A program made the translations under genes and the position numbers. DNA of 64,000 nucleotides, taken from NCBI RefSeq assembly GCF_028368855.1, contig NZ_JAQNCY010000015.1, forward strand, positions 1 to 64,000. The letters run 5' to 3'. The DNA is from Leisingera sp. SS27 (GTDB lineage Bacteria; Pseudomonadota; Alphaproteobacteria; Rhodobacterales; Rhodobacteraceae). The notes below the pieces were generated by a model. The model was not told where the DNA came from and made no database searches. It worked only from the letters and a program-made list of their open reading frames with translations. Shown here in pieces: positions 8,840 to 16,760 of the stretch (position 1 is its first letter; each line of letters starts with the position of its first letter).

Positions 8840-10003
8840 ATGAACGCACAGACCAAATTCGAAGAGCTTGAAGTCGGCTATGACGTCCCGGCGATCCCGG
8901 GCATGGACGAGGCTGACATCCAGACCCCGGCGCTGGTCCTCGACCTGGACGCGCTGGAGCGCAACATCAAGAAGATGGGCGACTATGCCAAGACGCATGG
9001 CATGCGCCACCGGGTGCACGGCAAGATGCACAAATCGGTGGATGTGGCCAAGCTGCAGGAACGCCTTGGCGGCGCGGTTGGCGTCTGCTGCCAGAAGGTG
9101 TCAGAGGCTGAGGTCTTTGCCCGCGGCGGCATCAAGGACGTACTGGTTTCCAACCAGGTGCGCGACACGCAAAAAATCGACCGTCTGGCCCGCCTGCCCA
9201 AGCTGGGCGCCCGCACCATTGTCTGCGTCGATGATCTGGACAACGTGGCCGATCTGTCGGCAGCGGCGCAGAAACACGGCACTGAGTTGGAAGTCTTTGT
9301 TGAGATCGACTGCGGCGCCGGCCGCTGCGGCGTGACCACGACTGAGGCGGTTGTCGAGATCGCCAAGGCCGTGAACGCGGCAGAGAACCTCAAGTTCTCC
9401 GGCATCCAGGCCTATCAGGGCGCGATGCAGCACATGGACAGCTATGAGGATCGCAAGGCCAAGCTGGACATCGCCATCGCACAAGTGGCCGATGCAGTTG
9501 AGGGCCTGAAGGCCGAAGGCATCGCCTGCGAGCTGGTTTCCGGCGGCGGCACCGGCTCCTACTACTTTGAATCGAACTCCGGCGTTTACAACGAATTGCA
9601 GTGCGGCTCCTACGCTTTCATGGACGCGGATTATGGCCGCATTCTGGACAAGGACGGCAACCGGATCGACCAGGGCGAATGGGAAAACGCTTTCTTCCTC
9701 TACACCCAAGTGATGAGCCATGCCAAAGCCGACAAGGCCATCGTGGACGCGGGCCTCAAAGCGCAATCCGTGGACAGCGGCCTGCCTTTCATCTTTGGCC
9801 GCGACGACGTGGAATACATCAAATGCTCGGACGAGCACGGTGTGGTCGCTGACCCGAACGGCGCGCTGAAAGTGGGCGACAAGCTGCGCCTGGTGCCCGG
9901 CCACTGCGACCCGACCGCCAACGTGCACGACTGGTACGTCGGTGTCCGCAACGGCAAGGTCGAAACCGTCTGGCCCGTCTCGGCCCGCGGCAAGGCCTAC
10001 TGA
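8840..10003 (+). CDS. bhcC: beta-hydroxyaspartate aldolase
   Basis: Condenses glycine and glyoxylate to erythro-beta-hydroxyaspartate. The 387-residue protein has the D-threonine-aldolase / alanine-racemase-like fold: PLP lysine in HGKMHK (Lys62), EIDCGAGRCGV in the barrel and a C-terminal metal-site segment PGHCDPTANVHDWYVG whose His and Cys match the family metal ligands. It starts 16 bases after bhcB behind a GGGGAAT site. Confidence 0.9.
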   Translation: MNAQTKFEELEVGYDVPAIPGMDEADIQTPALVLDLDALERNIKKMGDYAKTHGMRHRVHGKMHKSVDVAKLQERLGGAVGVCCQKVSEAEVFARGGIKDVLVSNQVRDTQKIDRLARLPKLGARTIVCVDDLDNVADLSAAAQKHGTELEVFVEIDCGAGRCGVTTTEAVVEIAKAVNAAENLKFSGIQAYQGAMQHMDSYEDRKAKLDIAIAQVADAVEGLKAEGIACELVSGGGTGSYYFESNSGVYNELQCGSYAFMDADYGRILDKDGNRIDQGEWENAFFLYTQVMSHAKADKAIVDAGLKAQSVDSGLPFIFGRDDVEYIKCSDEHGVVADPNGALKVGDKLRLVPGHCDPTANVHDWYVGVRNGKVETVWPVSARGKAY

Positions 10004-10022
10004 CCCGAACCATCCCCGAACT

Positions 10023-10050
10023 GGCGGAGGTGCGCATGCCGCCCTCCGCC
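10023..10050 (+). terminator. Terminator-like hairpin inside the bhc operon
   Basis: GGCGGAGG (10023-10030) pairs with CCTCCGCC (10043-10050), followed at once by GGCTTTTT. Lying between bhcC and bhcD, it could attenuate transcription into bhcD. Confidence 0.6.
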
Positions 10051-10075
10051 GGCTTTTTGCTGAGGAGAACCAGAC

Positions 10076-11041
10076 ATGTATATCGTTCCGGAAAAGGAAA
10101 TAGCAGGGCTGATGACCCGCGAAGCCGCGTTCGATGCGGTCGAGAAAGTCTTTGCCGCCATGGCATCGGGTGATGCCTACAATTTCCCCGTTGTGCGCGA
10201 GGCTATCGGCCACGAGGACGCGCTTTACGGATTCAAGGGCGGTTTTGACCGCGCAGGCCTGACGCTGGGCCTCAAGGCCGGCGGCTACTGGCCGAACAAC
10301 CTGGAAAAGCGCGGACTGATCAACCACCAGTCCACCGTTTTCCTGTTCGACCCGGACACCGGCAGGGCAAAGGCGATGGTGGGCGGCAACCTCTTGACCG
10401 CGCTGCGCACCGCCGCGGCATCCTCGGTCTCGATCAAGCATCTGGCCCGCAAGGATGCCAAGGTGATCGGCATGATCGGCGCTGGCCACCAGGCCACCTT
10501 CCAGCTGCGCGCCGCGCTGGAGCAGCGCCCGTTCGAAAAGGTCATCGGCTGGAACTACCACCCGGACATGCTGCCCAACATCGAAAAGGTGGCGGCAGAA
10601 GCTGGCGTGCCGTTTGAAGCAGTGGACCTCCCCGGCATGGCTGAAGCGGATGTGATCATCTCCATCACATCAGCCTTTGCACCGTCGCTGATGGCCGATC
10701 ACGTCAGCCCGGGCACCCACATCGCCTGCATGGGCACCGATACAAAAGGCAAGCAGGAGGTCGAGGCCGAATTGCTGGTCAAGGCGGATGTGTTCACCGA
10801 TGAGGTGGCGCAATCCATCTCCATCGGCGAGGCGCAGCACGCGGTGGCCCAGGGTCTGATTCAGGAAACCGACGTGGCCCAAATCGGCGCGGTGATCAAC
10901 GGCACCAACCCGGGCCGCACCTCGGACGATCAGATCACCCTGTTCGACGGCACCGGCGTCGGCCTGCAGGATCTGGCCGTGGCAGCCTCAGTCGTTGATC
11001 TGGCAGTGGCGCGGGGCATCGCGATTGAGGTCGACTTCTAA
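10076..11041 (+). CDS. bhcD: Iminosuccinate reductase
   Basis: Last enzyme of the beta-hydroxyaspartate cycle: reduces iminosuccinate to L-aspartate, regenerating the amino donor for BhcA. It belongs to the ornithine cyclodeaminase / mu-crystallin family, 321 residues. The Rossmann loop is GMIGAGHQA (about 132-140), preceded by the LLTALRTAAASS segment of the family. ATG 10076 follows GAGGAG. The family alone would suggest ornithine cyclodeaminase; the operon supports BhcD. Confidence 0.88.
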   Translation: MYIVPEKEIAGLMTREAAFDAVEKVFAAMASGDAYNFPVVREAIGHEDALYGFKGGFDRAGLTLGLKAGGYWPNNLEKRGLINHQSTVFLFDPDTGRAKAMVGGNLLTALRTAAASSVSIKHLARKDAKVIGMIGAGHQATFQLRAALEQRPFEKVIGWNYHPDMLPNIEKVAAEAGVPFEAVDLPGMAEADVIISITSAFAPSLMADHVSPGTHIACMGTDTKGKQEVEAELLVKADVFTDEVAQSISIGEAQHAVAQGLIQETDVAQIGAVINGTNPGRTSDDQITLFDGTGVGLQDLAVAASVVDLAVARGIAIEVDF

Positions 11042-11089
11042 GCCCCAGCCAGAAACACATTCTGCAAATATCCGCATAGCGGAGCGGCG

Positions 11090-11111
11090 GGAGAGAGGTG
11101 TACCTCTCTCC
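11090..11111 (+). terminator. Hairpin between bhcD and the urea-channel gene
   Basis: Arms GGAGAGAGG and CCTCTCTCC form a near-perfect inverted repeat followed by TGTTTT. It may terminate the bhc transcript or attenuate read-through into the downstream channel gene, 25 bases away. Confidence 0.5.
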
Positions 11112-11135
11112 TGTTTTCATTTGGAGGATACCAAG

Positions 11136-11648
11136 ATGTTTCTGGGCCTGAGCCTGCTAGTCGTCGGGGTGGTGCTTTGCCTGAACGGCATCTGGCAATT
11201 CGGCCTTATCGAAGACAGGGAAATCTGCCTGATCAACTTTACCGCCGCCGCCGTCTTTTTTGCCATCGTCCTGCTGATCGCGCTTGCAGCGCAGCAGCCG
11301 TCCGGCCTGCTGGACGCAGGCATGACGCTGCTGTTCGGCACCACATACCTGTGGGTAGGCTACAACCGCCTGGTGCCGTCCAGCGGCGCGGGGCTGGGCT
11401 GGTTCAGCGGTTTTGTGGCGCTGACCGCAGCACCGATGGTGCTGCGGGTGCTGCTGCAGGCGGACGGGCTGTTCGATGTCTGGCTGGCCGCCTGCTGGGC
11501 CGCGTGGTCAGGTCTGTGGTTCCTGTTCTTCCTGAACCTCGCCCTCAACCGTGGCAATCCCCGGCTGACAGCCTTTGCAACGCTAATTTGCGGTATCTTC
11601 ACCGGCTGGCTGCCGGGGCTTGCGGTCCTGCACGGGTTGGCCGGCTGA
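11136..11648 (+). CDS. AmiS/UreI-family urea or short-amide channel
   Basis: A 170-residue integral membrane protein with about six hydrophobic spans. N-terminal GLSLLVVGVVLCLNGIW, LLFGTTYLWVGYNRL and GLGWFSGFVALTA match the AmiS/UreI channel family, which passes urea or small amides across the inner membrane. ATG 11136 follows GGAGG. Ureidoglycolate lyase in this cluster releases urea, so export, re-uptake or equilibration of urea is a fitting role. Substrate cannot be read from sequence. Confidence 0.75.
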   Translation: MFLGLSLLVVGVVLCLNGIWQFGLIEDREICLINFTAAAVFFAIVLLIALAAQQPSGLLDAGMTLLFGTTYLWVGYNRLVPSSGAGLGWFSGFVALTAAPMVLRVLLQADGLFDVWLAACWAAWSGLWFLFFLNLALNRGNPRLTAFATLICGIFTGWLPGLAVLHGLAG

Positions 11649-11659
11649 CCAAACAGAAA

Positions 11660-11682
11660 AGCCGGCCCGTATCAGGCCGGCT
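11660..11682. terminator. Two-way terminator after the urea-channel gene
   Basis: AGCCGGCC (11660-11667) pairs with GGCCGGCT (11675-11682) around a seven-base loop; AGAAA lies upstream and TGTCTTGTTTT downstream. It separates the convergent channel and permease genes. Confidence 0.75.
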
Positions 11683-11715
11683 GTCTTGTTTTCATAAACA
11701 GAACCGAAGCCGGGA

Positions 11716-13188
11716 TCAGGCGCGGTCCTCATGCGGCAGCGAGCCTTTGCCATGGCCGCTCATCCCGCCCGAGACTTCCTCGGTGGCCTCATCCGCCAGC
11801 TCCTCCGGCAGGATCAGGTTCAGCACAATGGCGATCAGCGCGGCCGGCAGAATGCCCGAGGCGGCCAGGATGCGCAGGGTATCGGGCAGATACTGCAGCG
11901 CGTTCGGCGACCCCGGTTTCAGGTTCATCACCTCCAGCTGCAGGCCAAAGCCGATCGACAGCGCAATGGCGAAGATCACCATGTTGCGGCGGTTCCAGAC
12001 CACATCCGACAGCATCGAGACACCGGCAGAGACCACCATCCCGAACATCACGATCACGCCGCCGCCCAGAACCTCGATCGGGATGGTGCGGATCACCGCG
12101 CCGACCTTGGGGATCAGGCCGCAAATGATCAGGAAGATCGCGCCGATGGTGACCACATGGCGGCTCATCACGCCGGTCATGGCAATCAGGCCAACGTTCT
12201 GGCTGAAGGAGGTGTTGGGCAATCCGCCGAACAGGCCGGCAATGGCTGTGCCGACACCATCAGCATAGGTCGCGCCCTGGATTTCTTTGTCGGTCGCCTC
12301 GCGGCCCGCGCCGCCCTTGGTGATGCCGCTGACATCGCCAACGGTTTCCACGGCGCTGACAAAGGACATCAGGCAAAAGCCGATTACTGCTGCCGTGGTG
12401 ATTTCAATGCCGTATTTGAACGGGTTCGGCAGGCCGAAGGCAGCCGCGCGCTCCCAGCTCTGGCCGATGCCTTCAAAGGTGACGAGGCCAAAGAACATCG
12501 CGTAGACATAGCCGACCAGGATGCCGATCAGCACTGCCGACACCGACAGCATGCCGCGGGCAAAGAACTTGAGCCCCAGGGTCGAGAAGATCACCACCAG
12601 CGCCACCGACCAGTTCAGCAGGCTGCCGTATTCTTCCTTGCCAAAGGCCTTGGCCGGCACGCCGCCAGCTGCATATTCAATGCCGACGCGCACCAGGTAG
12701 AGACCGATCATCAGGACCACCAGACCGGTGACCAATGGCGGCAGGGCAAAGCGGATGCGGCCGATTACGGTGCCAAGGGCTGCATGGAACAGACCGCCCA
12801 CCAGCACCCCGCCAAAGATCGCGGGCAGGGCTTCAACACCTTTGCCCGCCACAAGCGGAATCATGATCGGGATAAAGGCAAAGCTGGTGCCCTGCACAAT
12901 CGGCAGCCGGGCGCCCACGGGTCCCATGCCGATGGACTGGAACAGCGTGGCGATACCGGCGAACAGCATCGACATCTGGATCAGATAGCTCATATCCGGG
13001 AAACCCTGCGCGCCTGCATCAGACCCGAAGCCGAATCCGGCGGCACCGGAAATGATGATGGCGGGCGTGATGTTTGATACGAACATCGCCAGCACATGCT
13101 GAATGCCCAGCGGCACTGCCGTCATCAGGGGCGGGGTGTAGTTCGGATCGCGCAGCTGCGCAGGCGTCCCGATGGAAGTGTCGGCCAT
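11716..13188 (-). CDS. NCS2-family xanthine/uric acid permease
   Basis: Nucleobase-cation symporter, 490 residues with 12-14 membrane spans. The family signature region is present: GLFGGLPNTSFSQNVGLIAMTGVMSR, with the NTSFSQNVG loop and the upstream SFVSAVETVGD helix. It resembles the urate/xanthine-specific NCS2 branch, fitting the location beside urate-degrading enzymes. ATG 13188 is chosen for AGGAGAT seven bases upstream; an upstream in-frame extension overlaps allA and is not coding. Likely cotranscribed with the allA/puuE genes that precede it on this strand. Confidence 0.88.
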   Translation of the reverse strand: MADTSIGTPAQLRDPNYTPPLMTAVPLGIQHVLAMFVSNITPAIIISGAAGFGFGSDAGAQGFPDMSYLIQMSMLFAGIATLFQSIGMGPVGARLPIVQGTSFAFIPIMIPLVAGKGVEALPAIFGGVLVGGLFHAALGTVIGRIRFALPPLVTGLVVLMIGLYLVRVGIEYAAGGVPAKAFGKEEYGSLLNWSVALVVIFSTLGLKFFARGMLSVSAVLIGILVGYVYAMFFGLVTFEGIGQSWERAAAFGLPNPFKYGIEITTAAVIGFCLMSFVSAVETVGDVSGITKGGAGREATDKEIQGATYADGVGTAIAGLFGGLPNTSFSQNVGLIAMTGVMSRHVVTIGAIFLIICGLIPKVGAVIRTIPIEVLGGGVIVMFGMVVSAGVSMLSDVVWNRRNMVIFAIALSIGFGLQLEVMNLKPGSPNALQYLPDTLRILAASGILPAALIAIVLNLILPEELADEATEEVSGGMSGHGKGSLPHEDRA

Positions 13189-13258
13189 GAATATCTCCTG
13201 TTGGTCATGGGGATCTTGCCGCTTCTTGTTTTTTGCTGGCGGCTTCGGGGGGCCGTGG

Positions 13259-13750
13259 TCAGTCTGCGACCACGGTAAAAGGCTCCTTGAACCAGTGTTC
13301 TTCGAGGTTGGGGGAGGTGCCGATCCGGTCGACAACAATGTACTGGCCAGGCGCGCCAAGGGGGGCGAGCACCCCGTGCCAGGTGCCGCGGTGCAGGTTG
13401 ATGGACTGGCCAGGCTGGCTGATAAACGCCTGCAGATTGACCGGCGCACCGCCGTCGTCATCCGCCACCACCACCAGCATCGGCACCCCGCTGACCGGCA
13501 CAAAAGCCTGGCTGCCCTCCGGGTGCCGCTCCACCATGTCGACCTTGCAGGGCAGATGCCGGGCCTTGGCGTCAAACAGGCTGATGCCGGCCCGGCCATC
13601 CGGCCCGAAGTCCAGGGAGGCGCGGTCGTGGTGACGCCCGCACATGCCCTGATTGATGATCTTGTCCGGCGCGCCGGTGACTTCAATGACGTCGCCAAAG
13701 GCAGCAAAAGCCTCTGCCGTCAGCGGCGCGGCGGTGATCCAGCGGCTCAT
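13259..13750 (-). CDS. allA: Ureidoglycolate lyase
   Basis: Splits (S)-ureidoglycolate to glyoxylate and urea, the step that feeds the bhc genes. The 163-residue cupin-like protein shows family segments AFAAFGDVIE, NQGMCGRHHD, MVERHPEGSQAFVP and LHRGTWHGVLAPL. Its start overlaps the end of puuE-uraD by four bases, so the two are coupled. Confidence 0.9.
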   Translation of the reverse strand: MSRWITAAPLTAEAFAAFGDVIEVTGAPDKIINQGMCGRHHDRASLDFGPDGRAGISLFDAKARHLPCKVDMVERHPEGSQAFVPVSGVPMLVVVADDDGGAPVNLQAFISQPGQSINLHRGTWHGVLAPLGAPGQYIVVDRIGTSPNLEEHWFKEPFTVVAD

Positions 13751-15162
13751 GGCAGCAGGTCCAGCAGCCGGAACTGGGCAATGCGTTCCACCTGGCGGCA
13801 GGCCTCATCGAACTCGGTCTCCCGGTCGTTATGGATGCGGCGGCGGAAGGCCTCCATGATCGACGCTTTGTTGTGATCCCGCACCGCGATGATGAAGGGG
13901 AAGCCGTGTTTCTGCACATACTCGGTGTTGAGCCGGGTAAAGGTCTCGCGCTCCTCATCAGTCAGCATATCCAGGCCGGCGCTCGATTGTTCCGAGGTGC
14001 TTTCGGCTGTCAGACGGCCAGCAGCGGCCAGCTTGCCGGCCAGATCCGGGTGCGCGGTCAGCACGCCCAGGCGCTCGTCCTCGCTGGAGGTGCGGAAAAT
14101 CCGGCACAGCGCGTTGTGGACGCCCGACGCGCAGTCATGCGCCGGGCCCAGCTCCAGATCAAAGGCGCGGTCCGCAATCCAGGGCGAATGTTCGAAGATG
14201 GAGCCGAATTCGGACACGAACGCCTCACGCTCCATTTGGCTGGGGCGTTCGCGCTTCACCGGCGGATGGGTTTCCGCCCAATGTTCAGCAATGTCGATCC
14301 GCCGCGGGCACCAGACGCCCTCGAACCCCTGGATATACTCAATGAACCGTTTGAGCCCCGCAATCTTGCCCGGACGCCCGACCAGACGGCAATGCAGGCC
14401 GATGGTCATCATCTTCGGCGCGCCGGCCTCGCCCTCTGCATAGATCACGTCAAAGGCATCCTTCAGATACTGGAAGAAATGCTCGCCGGTGATCCAGCCC
14501 GGCGAATTGGCGAACCGCATGTCATTGGCTTCCAGCGTGTAAGGGATGATCAGCTGATCGCGCCCGCCGGTTTCCAGCCAATAGGGCAGGTCGTCGTCAT
14601 AGGTGTCGGAGATGTAATCAAAGCCGCCTTCTTCGGCCACCAGCCGCACCGTGCTGGCGCTGCAGCGCCCGGTGTACCAGCCGCGCGGGCGGGTGCCCGT
14701 CACCTCTGTATGCAAACGCACGGCTTCTGCAATCGCGGCGCGCTCCTCCTCCTCTGCCATATCCTTGTGCTCGACCCATTTCAGGCCGTGGCTGGCAATC
14801 TCCCAGTCCGCGTCCTTCATCGCCTGCACCTGTTCAGGGCTGCGGGCCAAGGCGGTGGCAACGCCGTAAATTGTCAGCGGAATACCCGCGCCGGTGAACA
14901 GCCGGTGCAGCCGCCAGAAGCCTGCGCGCGACCCGTATTCATAGACCGACTCCATGTTCCAATGGCGCTGCCCGGGCCATTGCGTGGCGCCGGGAATGTC
15001 GGAAAGAAACGCCTCAGAGGCCGCATCCCCGTGCAGGATGCAGTTCTCGCCGCCTTCTTCATAGTTCAGAACAAATTGCACGGCGGCCTTGGCCCCATTG
15101 GGCCACTGCGGGTCAGGTGCGGCAGCACCGTATCCGCGCAAGTCACGAGGATAGCGCGTCAC
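13747..15162 (-). CDS. puuE: Allantoinase (PuuE) fused to OHCU decarboxylase (UraD)
   Basis: Bifunctional 471-residue enzyme. Residues 1-300 are a cofactor-independent allantoinase of the polysaccharide-deacetylase fold (VQFVLNYEEGGEN, EIASHGLKW, YTGRCSASTVRL). Residues from about 310 are 2-oxo-4-hydroxy-4-carboxy-5-ureidoimidazoline decarboxylase, marked by LTAHPDLAGKL and HGFPFIIAVRDHNK. UraD makes S-allantoin and PuuE opens it to allantoate, so the fusion joins two consecutive steps in reverse sequence order. Length equals the sum of both families. Confidence 0.9.
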   Translation of the reverse strand: MTRYPRDLRGYGAAAPDPQWPNGAKAAVQFVLNYEEGGENCILHGDAASEAFLSDIPGATQWPGQRHWNMESVYEYGSRAGFWRLHRLFTGAGIPLTIYGVATALARSPEQVQAMKDADWEIASHGLKWVEHKDMAEEEERAAIAEAVRLHTEVTGTRPRGWYTGRCSASTVRLVAEEGGFDYISDTYDDDLPYWLETGGRDQLIIPYTLEANDMRFANSPGWITGEHFFQYLKDAFDVIYAEGEAGAPKMMTIGLHCRLVGRPGKIAGLKRFIEYIQGFEGVWCPRRIDIAEHWAETHPPVKRERPSQMEREAFVSEFGSIFEHSPWIADRAFDLELGPAHDCASGVHNALCRIFRTSSEDERLGVLTAHPDLAGKLAAAGRLTAESTSEQSSAGLDMLTDEERETFTRLNTEYVQKHGFPFIIAVRDHNKASIMEAFRRRIHNDRETEFDEACRQVERIAQFRLLDLLP

Positions 15163-15311
15163 GTCAGGTCTCCTGTCTTTTGTTCCTTATAGAACAGAAT
15201 AATCCGGGCAGGCTTTCAGTAAATTTTTGAAAGAACTTTTTGACTCTTGCCGCTGTATGGGGCGGGCTGAACCAAGCATACCTAAGGAAACAGATTTGAC
15301 AGGAGGCTGAA
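15163..15311. promoter_or_regulatory. Divergent puuE / uraH promoter region
   Basis: This 149-bp AT-richer gap contains TTTTTGAAAG near 15225-15235 followed by a second TTTTTGA. The first matches a half of the candidate BhcR operator at 6583. A ribosome site (AGGAGG) precedes uraH. Confidence 0.35.
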
Positions 15312-15668
15312 ATGGCCGGATTTCTGACAACCCATGTGCTGGATACCGCCCGCGGCTGCCCCGCGGAAGGGCTGAAGATCGACCTTTACCGGATCGAAGG
15401 CAACGCGCGCATCCATCTGCGCAGCCTGACCACCAATGACGACGGACGCACCGACGAGCAGATCCTGCCCGCAGGCGAATTTGCCACCGGCACCTATGAA
15501 CTGGTGTTCCACGCCGGCGGCTATCTGCGCGCCACCGGCCAGGCCGGCGCCGACCCGCTGTTCCTGGACGAGGTGCCGCTGCGCTTCGGCATGAGCGAGG
15601 CAGACAGCCACTATCACGTGCCGCTCTTGCTGTCGCCCTACGGCTACTCCACCTACCGCGGCAGCTGA
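15312..15668 (+). CDS. uraH: 5-hydroxyisourate hydrolase
   Basis: Transthyretin-related enzyme that hydrolyses 5-hydroxyisourate, the urate oxidase product, to OHCU. The 118-residue protein has the N-terminal [16 protein letters not shown] motif and the invariant C-terminal YRGS, with [19 protein letters not shown] in full family form. No signal peptide, so cytoplasmic. Divergent from puuE-uraD, which acts on its product. Confidence 0.95.
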   Translation: MAGFLTTHVLDTARGCPAEGLKIDLYRIEGNARIHLRSLTTNDDGRTDEQILPAGEFATGTYELVFHAGGYLRATGQAGADPLFLDEVPLRFGMSEADSHYHVPLLLSPYGYSTYRGS

Positions 15669-15718
15669 GCCGCACACCCCAGGATACCTCTCCTCCCGCT
15701 TGGCATCTGCCGGCGGTT

Positions 15719-15742
15719 CCCGTCCCGGGCAACCGGGGCGGG
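15719..15742 (+). terminator. Rho-independent terminator of uraH
   Basis: CCCGTCCCGG and CCGGGGCGGG pair with one G-U across a GCAA tetraloop, followed by CTTTTT. It lies six bases before the convergent LysR gene ends. Confidence 0.8.
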
Positions 15743-15747
15743 CTTTT

Positions 15748-16656
15748 TCATTCTGAGGGGAGCGATGCCTGGATGTGGTCCACCATGAAATCTATGAACA
15801 GCCGCACCTTGGGATCCTGATGGCGGCGGTGGACGTACAGGCAGGCCATCTGGATAGGGATCGGCGGCTCCTCTGCAAGCACCGGCACCAGCTGGCCAGA
15901 GGCGAGGTGCTCGGAGATCTCGAACACCGGTTTCAGGATGATCCCGTGCCCGTCCAGCGCCCAGCTGGTCAGCACGTCGCCGTGATCCGATTCAAACGGC
16001 CCGGTGACCGTGACCCGTTTCACCCCGTCCTGACTGCGCAGCGGCCATTGAAACTCCGGCGCGCCGGGATAACGCAGGTTCAGGCAGTCATGCGCCTCGG
16101 TCTTCAGCTCGTCGCTGGTCTTCGGCTGGCCGCGCTGCCTGATATACTCCGGCGCCGCACACAGTACCCGCGGGCAGTCGGCGATCTTACGGATGCGCAG
16201 GTTTGAATCCTCCGGCACGCCCAGAAAAAACGCCGCATCCAGCCCTTCTGCTGCCAGATCCAGCTTGCGGTCCGACAGCCGCAGCCGGATCGAGATCAGC
16301 GGATAAGCTTCCTTGAACTTGGGCACCGCCGGCGCAATCAGCCGCTGCCCCAGCCCCAGCGGCGCCGCAACATAGAGCGTGCCGCGCGGCGTTTGGGTGA
16401 CGCTGCTGATATCCGCCTCTGCCTCATCCACCGCTTCCAGGATCTTGACCGCGCCGTGGTAGAACAGGTTGCCCTGCTCAGTCGGATTAAGCAGCCGCGT
16501 GGTGCGCTGGAACAGCCGCACATTCAGGTGATCCTCCAGCTGTGAAATCCGAGACGACGCCACCGCGGCCGAGATCCGCATGTCGCGCGCAGCGGCGGAC
16601 ATGTTGCCAAGTTCATAGACGCGGACAAAGGTGCGGATATTGTCGAGATAGGCCAT
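15748..16656 (-). CDS. LysR-family regulator divergent from puuD
   Basis: 302-residue LysR regulator: winged helix-turn-helix in residues 1-60 (SAAARDMRISAAVASSRISQLEDHL) and a periplasmic-binding-protein-like effector domain (about 90-300). ATG 16656 (MAYLDN) is preferred to an upstream in-frame start that would run into the operator region. It is a close paralogue, by eye, of the LysR at 18598, with shared segments such as RVLCAAPEY and LTxWALDGxGI. Divergence from puuD and the symmetric site between them suggest it controls urate oxidation. Confidence 0.85.
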   Translation of the reverse strand: MAYLDNIRTFVRVYELGNMSAAARDMRISAAVASSRISQLEDHLNVRLFQRTTRLLNPTEQGNLFYHGAVKILEAVDEAEADISSVTQTPRGTLYVAAPLGLGQRLIAPAVPKFKEAYPLISIRLRLSDRKLDLAAEGLDAAFFLGVPEDSNLRIRKIADCPRVLCAAPEYIRQRGQPKTSDELKTEAHDCLNLRYPGAPEFQWPLRSQDGVKRVTVTGPFESDHGDVLTSWALDGHGIILKPVFEISEHLASGQLVPVLAEEPPIPIQMACLYVHRRHQDPKVRLFIDFMVDHIQASLPSE

Positions 16657-16669
16657 TCGCGTATTCTTT

Positions 16670-16720
16670 GTGTTATTTTGAAACAGCTTGGGTTTTTTAC
16701 CCAATACATGAAAATAACAC
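16670..16720. promoter_or_regulatory. Nested palindromes, candidate LysR operator at puuD
   Basis: Outer arms GTGTTATTTT (16670-16679) and AAAATAACAC (16711-16720) are perfect complements. They surround an inner repeat TTGGGT-N5-ACCCAA at 16688-16704 with almost the same centre. The inner repeat fits the T-N11-A rule for LysR sites. Confidence 0.6.
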
Positions 16721-16760
16721 CATGCTCTAGTCTCGGGTCAAAGCTTATGAGGAGAGAACA

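Noticed and set aside
9101-10561. 486-residue minus-strand frame
   Set aside because: Antisense to bhcC and bhcD; no domain motif and no ribosome site.
13189-13707. N-terminal extension of the NCS2 permease
   Set aside because: It overlaps allA on the same strand in another frame and lacks any permease feature; a strong ribosome site supports ATG 13188.
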